Assembly: GCA_012845835.1 (NCBI GenBank)
Contig: JABAKD010000029.1
Coordinates: 13,940,392 to 14,004,391, forward strand
Reading direction: 5' to 3'
Length of the DNA stretch: 64,000 bases
From: Undaria pinnatifida
Lineage: Eukaryota; Sar; Phaeophyceae; Laminariales; Alariaceae
Part shown: in pieces, positions 44,970-58,000 of the stretch
How the letters are laid out: the number at the start of each line of letters is the position of its first letter
How positions within the stretch are numbered: position 1 is the stretch's first letter
The notes under the pieces: generated by a model
The model's input: only the letters and a program-made list of their open reading frames with translations
What the model was told of the DNA's origin: nothing
The model's database searches: none
Made by a program: the position numbers and the translations under genes

Positions 44970-45560
44970 GTTGGAATTTGGGCTGCAATGTCCCCGTCCG
45001 GGAACACCAGACCTCGGGAGCACGACGCAAATCCGAACCCGTGGTATCTCGCCTCGGGTCTTTCTTTGTTCGTTGGCGGAAAAACGCGAGAATCCGCTCT
45101 AACTGCGCCCGAAAAATGGCAAAAACCGACGGTGCCAACCCGTCGGTAGCCTCGTTGGACATTTGTGGGTCTGCAATGTCCCCTTCTGAGAACACCAGTC
45201 CTCGGCTATTTGGGCCTGTAATGTCCCCTTGCAGGAGCACCAGGCCTCGGGAGCAACGTGCGAGTCCGAACCTGGGGTTTCTCGCCTCGGCTCCTCCTCA
45301 CTCGCTGGCGGAAACTCGTAAGAAGCCGCCCTCATTGCACCCGAAAAAGAGTCCAACACCGACGGTGCCAACCCGTCGGTAGCCTCGTTGGGCATTTGGG
45401 TCTGCAATGTCCCCCTCTGGGAACACCATTCCTCGGCTCTTTGGGCCTGTAGTGTCCCCCTCAGGAACACCAGGCCTCGAGAGCACGACGCGAGTCCGAA
45501 CCCACGGTTTTTCGCGTCGTGGCCTTTTCGCTTTTTGGCGTGTAATCGCAAGAAAGCTGC
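44970..45560 (+). repeat. ~245-bp tandem repeat inside the LTR element (about 2.3 units)
   Basis: Each unit has CTGCAATGTCCCCCTCTGGG, AACACCAGGCCTCGGGAGCA, and a block ending ACGGTGCCAACCCGTCGGTA with GCCTCGTTGG. It replaces the region where gag-pol would be expected; no protein is recognised. Confidence 0.75.
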
Positions 45561-47796
45561 TCTAACTGCGCCCGAAGGGGCAGGGGCTCTGAGCTGTTTC
45601 TGCTTGACGAGAGGCGCGATTCTTCCGTAAATTTACGGGAATAGCGTCCAGCTGATCAGGTTGGAGGCCGTGGAGTCACCACTGTCCCGTCGCGCAGTGT
45701 CGGATCTTCTTCCTGTGCCTCTGGGGCACACGTAGTCTGAAACACGTGGGTTAGCGTGTTAGAAGACGAAGCAGGGTCCGTAAACCCTGTGGGCGTCTTC
45801 TGGAGCGGGGCTCGGGCAAAGCAATGATATTTTTACCCGAGGAGGCTCTTTTCCGTTTTGTCTCTCGGAGAAGGGAGACGAGGTAGCTAATCTTGTCGAC
45901 TCCTCCTTGATGGAAAAAGGACAGAGCGCCCGCTGTTATCGCGAGCAAACACCGGATCGAGTCTCGCAAAAGATCTCGGTGTTTTAGTGTTGGCCTTCCC
46001 ACACCTCAAATCGACCGCCACCTCGTGGTCAGAAAAAGTGTTTCGAGGGTCGACCGTCCCACACCTCAAACCGACCGCCACCGCGTGGTCAGGGAGAGGG
46101 GGGGATGAACACATACGCGTGAAAAGGCGACGCGCCGTCGCCGCAGCTATATTGTTGCACGGCGCGTGCCTGGGGGGAGAGCGCGCAAAGCGCAGGCTCC
46201 CGTGCCGTGGTTGATGGAGGCGGCGTTTGGAGCGCGTACCCCCATTGCTGAGTTTATGCCGCGGCTGAGGGAAACGGCGCCGGAAGCGCGGTTTCCGTTG
46301 CCGAACTCAGACCATGACCGAGGGGAACGTCGCTGAAAGCGCGCGTTTTCGCCGTCGAAAAGGAAAGAAAGAAAAGAAAAAAATTACCTGGCTGGAGGAA
46401 ACCACGCTTGAAGCGCTAGTTTCCGCCGCCGGTACTACGCCGTGAGAATCGTCCGCAGACGGCGTAGGAGCCCGTGGGCTCTTGACAGAGGCCATCTGTG
46501 CTGTGTCACTGGACAGGCTAGCAACAGAACACGAGCATCTTCTGAAACCGAAATAGGTACCCCCCGACAGTGTTGTCGACGGTGCCGTACCGCCGTCGAG
46601 CTGTCGGTTGCCGTCACGGAATGTGCCAGGTTGGCGCGCAAATTTATTTTCGCCCGGGTTGTAGGCGGCCCCAAAGCGCATTCGAGGAGCGGGAGCGGGA
46701 GCAGAAGAGGCGGGCGAGCGCAGATACCACCATGGTGATCCGACGTGTATGTGGTATCGTTGTGACAGTTTACCTGGCCCTGATCCTGAAAGATGGCGAC
46801 GATTGACCAGAAAGATGGCGACGATTTTTCTTGTGGTTGTTCGGGCGAGAAGATTTGTCGTCTCGGCGGTACCAGACCATGCGTGACCAAGGCTACGGCA
46901 GGGGGGGTACCCCCATTTTCACTGATGTGTTTGAGCCACTTGCACGAGTGGCTCTGTACCCTACGGATCAAGATGGTTCAGGCACTTGTTTTGGCGCAGC
47001 TTAAATCACCTTTGCATTGCGGATTAATGTCGTCAATGTAAAACATGAAGAAAACGTAATATCGCATAGAAACAAAGGGGTTACTCGCGCGAGTGACCCC
47101 TAGCCACTGAAATAAAAGGCCCAAAAGGGGACCCCCCTACCGTAGCCTGGGTCGCGTGTTTGTCAACGTCGTGTGCGTCATCGTCGCTAAGTTGGCCAAG
47201 TTCGGGGTTCAAGCAGCCACTCGCAGTAATGAAAGGATGTCTACAATGCTTGAAGGAATGGTTGTCTCCGTGGCAGTTGAGGCAAAGCCCCCGGTTTTCT
47301 CGGAGGGCATCAGCGCGAGGTGAAAGGAGGCCGCTCCAAAGGGGAGGGTCGTCTTAAACGAGGCCTTAACGGCGAAACCTTCTGCATAATGATGCTCTTC
47401 TAGTGGCCAGCAGTTCGATGTGTGGTCAAGCCAAGGGTCAGATGAATCGTCGATGGGCATGACAGTTGAATGATGGCTCGATCCCGTCTGCCACGAAAGC
47501 GACTAGGACGGCACTCGGCCCTGGCCGCGCCCATGATCGGCGGGCCGGGGCCCCGACAGCGCGCATGACCGCGCTCCCGTCGAAGAAACAGGGAAAGAAA
47601 AAAAATGTTTCGCCGTTGACGGCAGGTGTCTTATTAGTCACTAAAAGCCCGCCACATAGCATCCAACGAGGCGTATGGCCGCGGGTCTGTTGCCGTCGAA
47701 CCAGGGTACAACGCAGGCAGGAGAGCCGGAAATTGCTCATTCGCCGCCAACCCAAACCACCTCCAACACCACATCCGTCCTGCCGTCGACGCCACA

Positions 47797-48065
47797 TGTT
47801 AAATTAATGGTGGGGGACACAGAGTGCCCCCTGCAGGTTTGCCAATTGAGCAGGTCCTCGGAGAGTACTCACTTTCGTTCCTTCGCAGAGATATAGCTTT
47901 CTTCGTTTCCACCAGAGCCCGGGATAGCTTCTGAGATCGGAGGCACGTGCCTCCGATCTAATTCCTAACTTTCCCGAATATAAACCGCCAATCTTATCAT
48001 ACGAAACCCATCCGAATTATCTCAAATTCGGATAATTACAGGCCTTTCGAGGCCGTATCTTAACA
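47797..48065 (-). repeat. 5' LTR of the Ty3-type element
   Basis: 269 bp, partner of 39517-39785. On the minus strand its inner edge (TTTAACA) is followed by the primer-binding site. Confidence 0.92.
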
Positions 48066-49010
48066 TTGACGTGAGGGTGACATCGAATATCACCTGGTTT
48101 CACCTCAACCATGGCATGGTTTCACGTCGAAGCTATAACTCTCCGTCTACGGAGAGCACTCCATTACATCGATGAGTACCATCTTTGCAAAGCTGCGGGA
48201 AACACCAACCGGATGCTCGTATTTATACATGTATCATCCTTTGAATATACACAGCTTGCAAAGATGAGCTTCGACTAAATCTTCGATCTCGCAGCTGGAG
48301 TGTACTTTTATTTGTATATAATATATATGAGCCCTACGGATGTTGTCAGGGGTGGACATCAACAACAAAATGTTCATAAAAATAAAATAATGGTAGCTAC
48401 TATGCGCGTACCGTATGTGATGGTGTAGCACACACCCTCGGACGAGTTTCCTATGCCGATTTCTCGACGACCGGTAGAGTCTAAACGGCGAGCGACACGT
48501 CTACGGAAATATCTGGACGACATCCTCCAAAAGCAGCCACCGTTGCTCTATTCGTGCCGCGCTGGTTTCGGAGGAAACCGGCTCAGCATTTCATCCCGGG
48601 GGGGTGTTATAGTTATGCCCCAACACTAACACTAACACTGTCATATACGGTACTTCATCTCAAGCAGCAAGGTATTAATAGTTGGTAGCATACGGAGGCG
48701 TTGGGGTCCCCGAAATGAAAAATCGTGGATAACGGGGAATGGAAGGGAAAATATATGTTCGATAAGACATATCGACTGTGCGTATTTTTACGCCAGCACC
48801 TCTCATTTCATTATACCGAAAAAAAAAACGATATTACATCCGAAACTACAGCAGTAAAAAACCTTGAACTTGTGATTTTGATGTGTAGCGTCTTATCCAT
48901 CCTCGTATTAAAAAAAAACGCCTTGGCGCCTTAAATTCAACACATAATACTTGACGTCGAAAAAAAAACATAAAAAAAAAACACAAAACACAGAACACAG
49001 AAGCATGCTG
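48066..49010. other. Stretch between the LTR element and the MBL hydrolase gene
   Basis: No gene is supported. It contains an IDPKFV-type module relic at 48248-48306 (CACAGCTTGCAAAGATGAGC then TTCGAC) and should hold the 3' UTR of the minus-strand gene ending at 49011. Confidence 0.45.
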
Positions 49011-52000
49011 CTACGGCCAAACGCTGATTGCTTTGGCCACCTCAGGAACCACCACCTCCGCCCCCGCCCCCGCTGCCATGTCGAGGAACTCTTGGAGAGT
49101 GTTGCCGGCGGTAACGATACCTTTCAACGGGCCGGAGAAGTCTGCGTCCCCGTTGGCCATGGTGACCAGCTTCGAAGCTTTCAGGGTGGACGCTAAGTCC
49201 AGCGCCTTGGCTCTGCAAGGTCCGTTGGTTGTGCAAGGAAGGGGTGGGAGGACGAACGAGAGGGAAGAGGTGTGCTCGTTAACCGTTTTAGCCCCTTTTT
49301 AGCACCGCAGTCCCGACATGGGGAAAACACTTGGGAATTAGACTTGAAATGGGTGAAATAAAAAGCGATGGGAGAAAGAGAGCAAGCCTGCTACGGCGGT
49401 CGGGGTTCCACTAAATATCCTGAGGCCCTTTACTGACTTAACATCACCCAATCAAAAAATGATGTTTGACAAAAACAAAATTACGCTCGGCTTCCACGAC
49501 TTCAGGGTAAAAAAAAAAAACTACGAACAAGCGCCTTAGCACCGCATGGTCCAATCGTTGCGCAAAGGAATGCGAGAAAGGAAGGCAGAGAGGGGCGTAT
49601 GCATTTGCGAAAAAGTGCGAGCTCGCCGCGGAAGATCGAACATAAAGCGTCACAAACAAGTCGGGTTATCTAGACAAAACCCTTCGTGGTCAGCCCTATT
49701 CATACTTGAACGTAGCGAAATGAACGTAGCGAGATTTTTAGGCCGCGGTTCTTTGAGTGCACTTGGGTGCCAGAACATTAGTATCAGAACATGAGATGTG
49801 CTTGGTCAACCAATTCCGTAACCCCCCCCCGCCCCGACCTCCCCCGTCATCCCCCCCCCCCCCCCCCCCCGCTCCCTCCCCTCCCCCCTCCCCCCCTCCC
49901 CCCTTGCGCAAGCGCTTTTCTCACCCTCCGCAGACGAGTGGAAAGGGGGCAATATTGTGCTAGTGTCCACCACACCCTCCCAACACCTTCGCACACGCGT
50001 TTTTTCTTTTGTTGCTCACCCTCCACAGACCAACGGAAAGGGGCCAATGTTTTGAGCCACCACAGGCGCTATCACGACGTCCGCCGTTCGCTTGGAGAGT
50101 TCAGATTCGTCGAATATTAGGTGTGGCTCCATGTATAGGGTGCCACCGTCGGGAGCTGGGGGGAAAAACACGAAACAAAAAAAAACACAAGGACATTTCC
50201 GGTGAAAATAAAATAAAATAAGTAAACATACGAACGTAAGAACATAACAAAACAAGCACGTACGGATGAATACAAATATAAGAAAACAAGAAAAAAAGAA
50301 CATAAAAACACAATAAAATATGAACATACCGGTACTAGGTAAGTAAAAAGCAATTAAGAAACAAGAATGGTTGATCAAGAAAAAAAAGGGAAAATAAGAA
50401 CAGGGGTTCTAAGAACATAAAAAACAAGAAATACATGAACAAAAAAAGAAAATACGACCATAGTAAAAAAATAAAATAGGAACATAAATACTCCGGAGTA
50501 AAAAACGTGCAGACGTTATACACAACGAGGCGCGATCACACGAGAGATGGTGGGATCAAAGACACAAAACACATATTACTGTACAAGGAATGCAAGTTCA
50601 TGCAGCAATATATCATAGCAAGGAATACGAGATACGAAGGAATGCAACTTTGGCACGTGAATTGTGGCTCCATGGACAGGATGCTCCCTGAGCGACCTGG
50701 GCACAAAAAACAATTTCACAAGAACACAATAAGGTGAGAGTTGTGGTGCAAGTGCACGAAGGGACAAAGGAAAGGAAGAAAAGAAAGGTACTACTTCATG
50801 ACTTTTCGCATCGGAAGGAAGGAAGTGTACTAATAGGAAGGAATACGTGTACAAGTTAGCCTCGAAAGTTGAAATTTGTCGAACATCTGGGGCGGCTCCA
50901 TGGTGCCGCTTGAAGGGGCTGGGACATTAAACAACTACATAAGAAGACAAGAAAAAAAAAAACTGCAGTAGGTCGAAGCAATAGGATAAGAGCTGGTACA
51001 TCACAGGAAAAAGATCACGCGAAAGATGATGAAACGATTGGAACACAAGGTACGTGGCGCAGGAAGGGACGGGAGTTAGAAGCTATATAATGTTTTCAAA
51101 TTTCAGTTCTTTTTTTTCTGCCCATGTACAGGGTGGGGTGCCTCCTAAGTACGCAACCTGACGGAAGCCATTACAGAAAGGGATGATCGTTACTACTTAC
51201 GGAGGACCATAGTAATCAGGACCTACAATAAACACAAAACCGTACAGTAGGTGGCCCTATATAGTGCGGGTATGTGTCACGAGAATTCACCCGCACTATA
51301 CCGGGCACCCGCACTATATAAAAACCGGCCACTATAGAGGGGTCTGTAGTGTGCCAAACGATTTCACCCGCACAATATCGGACACACGCACTATATGACC
51401 CGCACTATATAGGGCCACCTACTGTATATATACCTCCAATTTTTACTAGCCACATTAGGTATGTTATTACTACACACCCCCGAAAATATTGAAAGAAACA
51501 AAAGCAAAGGAATACCAAGGTCACAGCTATTCATAGTCTACGAAGGAAGATATGTCAGTTCGTCAACACCAAACCACCAACACCACACCCAGCGAGACAT
51601 GCATAGCGTCCAGGGTACGAGATGTGCGAGATGGTCATGCAACCGCCTGGGAGTTCGCAGAGACAACAGGAATGTCTCTCTCGGGGGACTTTTCACATGA
51701 GACCTCGGGGAGATGCCACTAAATTCACTATTATTCTCAATAAACGAACAAATTGTTAGCCGGAACGGGTGTCGGCAGGGAAGTGGCTTTAGTACCAGCC
51801 CAACACCTGAGACAGCTTTTCCGACCATTTCCGGCAGCAGCTTTAAACCGGAAACAGTCCACAGTTAGTTCTCGCGAACCCGATGTACCTACGGCTGTCC
51901 TCCCTGCCCATCCTCACCTCCAGTTGGTATAGGTTATTCTTTCACAAATAAAATCGCTACGTCACCCACACCACTACCGCCGCCGCTGCTACTACCGCCT

Positions 52001-55000
52001 ACCGCTAGCGGTGGCGGCAGCATAGGCACGGATTCAGCAACCGCCTTCGGCGTGGTGCTCGGAATAAAGTCGCCAAAACGCAAAAAAAAAATGAAAAGAA
52101 AACGTCGAGAGCAACACGTTCCCGAGAACGCCTACCCGAAACAACAACTAAAAGAAAGTATCGAGAAAAAACAACTCCAAACTCAAACGAAAGCAGCAGC
52201 ACGTCCCCAAACGCATGTATATTTATTCGAACGAAAACACACAACTACAACAACGACGACGACAACAAAAACAATCGAAAGAGCACAACAGTTAGTACGG
52301 TGCATGCGATAAATCAACAATGCCTAGCCATCGAGAAAGAGCGCGGCATCAGTCTAAACATTCGCTCACCAAAATTTCTAGAAAAACGCCACGCTTTCAA
52401 GGCCAGAAAATCTAGAAGGCGCCGCTCGAAACCGCAATCGAGAATGTCCCACCCCTTGGAAATACACTAAACAAAATCGAAAACAAGCGCTGTATCATCG
52501 ACCAAATATCCAGCTCACCCACGCCATCATAGCAGCTGCGGCGGCGACGGCGGAGGGACGGACAAAGCACCCGTTCTCAGCCTGCTGTTTAGAATCACAC
52601 GCCCCTCAACACAAACCAAAGCGCAAGCAGAACAAAAGCAACACGCGCCTCCAAAAGAAAGCAAAAAAATAACGTCACAGCAGTAGTGGTCCCTCTATAG
52701 TGCCAGTATGTGCACTATAGAGGGAAATACCAGCACTACAGCGGCAACCGGCACTGCTCCACATACTGCCACCACCTTTTGTTCCCATATGTGCCAAGCG
52801 AGTTCACAGGCACTATAGCGGAAAACCGGCACTACTTAATCGGCACTATATAGGGACCTCTACCGCGCCTCTACGCCTTCGGCCCCAAGCAGAACACGAG
52901 GACGAGACATCGATCTGAAAACTGTCAACTCACCCACACCTTCACCAGCAGCGGAGGGGCGAATGAAGTATCCGTTCTCGGCCTGCTGCCACGGCGGGCC
53001 CAGGGTCGGCCCCGTGGTAGCCTCAACTTCCACAGCGCGACCGGCTTTAGAAACGACCGTCGATTGCCCCGGGAGGATGTACGTCACGCGCGACGGCGGA
53101 AAGTGCTCCTGCAGAGGTCAGGGGAGCATTCAATTTAACAAAAATTAGCGAGGGCATGGGCGAGATCGCGCGGGTGCAGAAAGGGGCGGCGTTGGACAGC
53201 TAGCCGTGTGCATGTACACCATTATCGTAGCTCACGAGACGCGATCTAACGGCGGGGTTGTAATGCCAGTAATTGAAGGCAGCGGCAAAATCAGAGAAGC
53301 CCAGAAGTAAATAAACCTCGTAACTAAAAAAGCTTCAAGGAACGCAGAAGTGATCCTTCACTCCGCCACATCCACAACGTTCTTCAAGCAATTTTATTTA
53401 TTTATTTATTCATCACTATCAGATCGCAGATGGAAACGCCCACACACGCGTGTCAGCGAAACGCACCTCGAGGACGGCCTTCGCACTAGGAGGCGCCACT
53501 ATATGCACGGAGGCGTCCAGCAGTCCCGCTAGCGCCTGGATCGTAGGGGCTGCACAGACCGCAAAAAGGACGTGCGTACGGTATCGTTTTAAGACAAGCC
53601 TGATACCTGTACAGGCTCTCGCACAGGTACTCCGTGCAGGCCTCTCTACTAGTAACAAGCAGGTCCCAAGGTGTCACTCACTTGTATGCCCTTAGATAGG
53701 CTCTTTGTGATATTCCTTGTTTCCAAACCACGGATAGAACTGAGGTAGGGTGGGGGAAGAATCGTTTAAACCATCCATGTTTCCTATACAAACATGCCGC
53801 CTAAGGCATGTGAAACCCTTTAGTCCGTAGCCGTAAATCATGTATCCTGGATATTAAGCTTGTACCGGGCTTCCAGAGCAATACCATCACAATAGCCAGG
53901 GGTTGGAAGAGCGAGAAGCGAACGTCGTGGTTCACCATGATTGCGTTCGGTCGCATAGCTATCTTTACACTTCAAATATGTCGGAGTTGACGGCACTGTT
54001 GCCCGTTGACGGACAGCCGTTAAGGAACTCGACACACTAAAACTAGTATCATAAGACCAACGACGCCTTGACGCGTCAATACTAGCCTTGACGGGTCAAA
54101 ACTAGACCACCACCCACATCTTCGTACACAAAGAGGTACTGAAGCATTCTATCAACGTTTTATCATTGCAAAAAACATATCCCATACTACTGTAGTTCCA
54201 GCTATTTCCCCTCCGAGGTCTCGGGCGCGAAGCAGAAACGATATATTTCAAGAAAGAAGGGACAGCTGTTTTGGGCGCGGAGGGGTCCAGCATCTCTCGT
54301 TAGAGACTGCACCGATCAAAACAAGGGGGGGCAGGGGCGGGGGCGGGGGCGGGGGTGCCCTCATTTGTTGCTTGCCTTAGTCATTCGACCATACCATTGA
54401 CCACGCATCCCTTTCGAGACGCAGCACCGTTCCTACTACTCCTAATAGAGACACCTTCAGCATTCGGGCGCTCGGTTCGTTTCTTCCATGTACTACATGA
54501 CACAGGTGTGATTATCTTATCTTCTTCCTGTTTGGCCGTATGTGGTCAACATCGTCCGTCCAGGATAGCGATCATTTTATCGCTACACTCTAGAGGAGGG
54601 GAGTGTGGGGGGGGTACATGCAGGAGTTAGCAGAGGCAGACATGCGTTGCTTTTGGAAAAAAAAGGGAGTCGCTGTGGTGGACACGGAGGGGTCCAGCAG
54701 CCTCGCTAGTCTGGAACAGGTGGGCTGCACGGACCGAATGAGGGGGGGGAGGCGTATTCATTTGTTGCTTGCCTTCGTCATTTGACCATTGACCACGCAT
54801 CCCTTTCGAGACGAAGCACCGCTCCTACTCCAAATTGAGACACCTCCAACATTTGGGCGCTCACTTCGTTTCATTCCATGTATTGCATAAAACAGGTTTG
54901 CTTATATTATCTCCTTTCTGTTCAGCCGTCTGTGGCCACTACCTATCTTCTAGGATAACGATCGTTTTGTCGCCACCATCTAATGGGGTGAAGGGGGCGC

Positions 55001-58000
55001 ACAACCAAGAGTTAGTAGAGGAAGACTAGCATTGCCGTTGGAAAATAATGGGATTGCTGTGGTGGGCACGGAGGGGACCAGCAGTCTCGTTAGCGCCTGA
55101 ACCGTACGGGCTGCAACGCCCGAAATACGGGGCGGCGGGGGGGGGGGGGGGGGGGGCACCGCGACACGTCCCATCCAGAAGTTGGTAAAGGTCGACAGAC
55201 ATTTCTTGCAAAAAAGATGGGATTACTGTGGCCGGCACGGAAGGGTCCAGTACTCTCGCTAACGCCTGGATTGTGCGGATTGCATTGGCCAACCACTGCT
55301 GCTGGGGGGGGGGGGGCGTTGCGGATATCACACAACCAGTATTTGATTGAGGCAGGGTGTGAAATATTTAAAACAAAAAAAAACGACCGAAATGAGCCCG
55401 CATCAATTCTACGTTTTTTGGTCTCTTGTACGACACACCTGGTCGGTAAGGGCATTTCGCGCTTCCGTTTCCAGAATCAGAAAACAAAAAAAGCTACCGT
55501 TGAATCGCCGCCGTGCAAAACTATCGCGCGAAAACGTTCCGATACGGTCAGTAGTTGGCCCTTTTTAACGGACACTAGTGCGTCCGGGCGGAGAGGTCCC
55601 TTACATACCGACACCCCTTATGATATTTGGCACATCTGAGATTTTTGGGGTTCGTTTTGCAGCTATGTATGTGGCGTTTTGCAAGCGGAAGACAGTCTGC
55701 TGGCCCATTTTAAGGGGTCTGGGGTCCCTTATGGAGTTTTGGGTCTCTTTCAAGGGACCAGGTCTCTCAATAATATGGGGGGGAAAACGGTGCGCAGGAG
55801 TTTGAGGTCCTTTGTATACCGTTCTTTCTTATCGCAGCGTCATTTGAAAGGGGCTACCTCCTGTACATCCGCCACGTTCCCCTGGTTCGGAAGCGGTAGC
55901 TCTTCTGAACCAACCAAGGCGAATGCATAAATGGTGTTTTCAATAGTAAATGACCCACACGGTGACAGCGGTCGTCGAAGCCCTGAGCAATACCAACGGC
56001 AACGCCTCGCCAACAAAGGTCTACACGTCAATAAATATATACCAGGTAAGTATCTAACCGTCGATTTCTAGTTAGCAAACTTAAAGCCCTACCCAATCTA
56101 GCCAATCGACTACTAATAGTCGGCGACTACCCACTAGTACTATATTAAGTATAGCCAGCCGGCTCATGACCCTAACCCTATATTTGTTATCGACCGGTTA
56201 TCAACGGTTTCCTGGCGGTGGCAGTGGTCATCCAAGACCTTGGTGATCAGCGAGGAAGCCATTGTGGCCCTCGGCACGCCCTTCCCCATCCCATATGACC
56301 GCTGGCCAGTCAATAGGAGGGAATTACTCGCAATACTTACTGTAGCCAACTATTAACTAGTCGGCGGCTTATGTCAGCCTGCGATTTGCTATTGGTATAG
56401 TCAGCCGAATCACAACCCTAATCACTAGCGATTTCACTTGATCCAGTAAGTTAAGTCAAAACCCCAATCAATAGCGTTTTCACGTAATCCAACAAGTTAT
56501 GCTCACGGTGGCAGTGGTCGTCGAAGCCCTGGGTGATTCATCACCGAGAAATCCGTTGTGGTCCTCGGCACGCCCTTCAAATCCCGATTGACCCTTGGCC
56601 AGTCAATAGGAGGGAACTACTCGCAATATCTAGCCAACAAGTAACCCCGTCCCAACCGGAACCGCTTTTTGGGGACAAACTTGCTTGGATTTAGTACAGG
56701 GAGAGGTTTGGGGCCTGAAAAGGGGTCAATAGTCGGCAGCTTATAGTCAGCCTGCGACTTACTATTATTAACAGCATAATCAGCCAAATCACAACCCTAA
56801 TCAACTGCGTTTTCACGTTATCCATAAAGCTACGTCACAACCTCATCGATAGCGTGTTCACCTAATCCATTAAGTTAAGCCACAACCCTAATTAATAGCG
56901 TTTTCACTGAATCCATCAAGCTTAAACCCTAATCAGTAGCGCCTTTCACTTAATCCATCAAGTTAAGTCACAACACCAATCACTAGCGTCTTCACTTGAA
57001 TAAATTAAGTTTTAATCCTAATCAACAGCGTGCTCCACTTAATCCATCAAGTAAGTCACAACCCTCATCAATAGCGCGTTCACTTAATCCATTAAGTTTA
57101 AATCCTACTCAATGGCGTGTTCACTTAATCAATTAAGTTAAGTCACAACCCTAATTAATAGCGTTTTCACTTAATCCATAAAGCTAAGTCACAACCTAAC
57201 AATAGAGCGTTCACCTAATCCACTAAGTTAAGTCACAACCCTAATAAATAGCGTTTTCACTTAATCCATGAGGTTTAAACCCTAATCAGTGGCGCGTTTC
57301 ACTTAATCGACCAAGTTAAGTCACAACACTAATCAATAACGTCCTCACATAATCCATTAAGTTTTACTCCTAATCAACAGCGTGCTTGACTTTTTCCATT
57401 AAGTTAAGTTAAGTCACAACCCTAATCAACAGAGTTTCACTGAATCCATCAAGTTTAAACCCTAATCAATGGCGCGTTCACTTAATCCATTAAGTTAAGT
57501 CACAACCATAATCAATAGCGTTTTCAATTAATCCAATAAGTTATCCTCACGGTGGCAGTGGTCGTCGAAGCCTTGAGTAATCACCAAGAAGTCCGTGATG
57601 GCCGCGAGGTCCCTAGTCACGCGCTCCCCATCCCAAAGGACCTAGGGGACAGCCAATAGGAGTGCAGGAAAGCGCGGCATAATTTTCGTTCAGCAGCAGT
57701 CAGAGTGATGGGGCCAGCCAATAGGAGGGAAGGAAAACGCGGCGTAATTCGTTCCGCAGCAGCCAGTCAGAGTGCCGAGGCCAGCCAATATGAGGGAGGG
57801 AGAACGCGGTTCGTAAAGGGATCAACATGGCGTTCAAACATGCTTTTCCATTTTACGTACACAGTACAAGAGGGGTTTGTCTGTAAAATAGTTGTTTTTA
57901 CCACAAAGAAAAGGAACAAGTGACTTCTATCGGTTCAACCTCACGTTGAAAAATGTCCATACTACGTACAAGTTTTCCTTCGAACGAGAAACAAAAGGAG

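Larger units (their letters stand above)
39517..48065 (-). mobile_element. Ty3/gypsy-type LTR element, 8.5 kb, no visible reverse transcriptase
   Basis: Bounded by two 269-bp LTRs about 94% identical by eye (about 17 substitutions), each starting TGTTAAAT and ending CTTAACA, with TTGA on both outer flanks (4-bp duplication). Coding is on the minus strand, so the 5' LTR is 47797-48065. It is followed after two bases by TGGCGTCGACGGCAGG, a likely primer-binding site. Integrase sits next to the 3' LTR as in Ty3 elements. Between 42850 and 47790 I find no reverse transcriptase, RNase H or protease motif; tandem repeats occupy part of it. The element looks internally rearranged and probably non-autonomous. 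Confidence 0.85.
54230..55330 (-). repeat. Array of decayed copies of MBL exon 53549-53467
   Basis: On the minus strand, copies near 55290-55225, 55105-55045, 54735-54680 and 54300-54245 carry ATCCAGGCGTTAGCGAGAGT or relatives, then CTGGACCCCTCCGTGCC and AATCCCATTTTTT. The true exon has ATCCAGGCGCTAGCGGGACT. Two units (54350-54600, 54750-54990) also duplicate about 395 bp of surrounding intron. Frames are broken or lack splice sites. Confidence 0.75.

Noticed and set aside
44384-45382. 332-codon plus-strand frame inside the LTR element
   Set aside because: Antisense to the element, overlaps the 245-bp tandem repeat and matches no retroviral domain.
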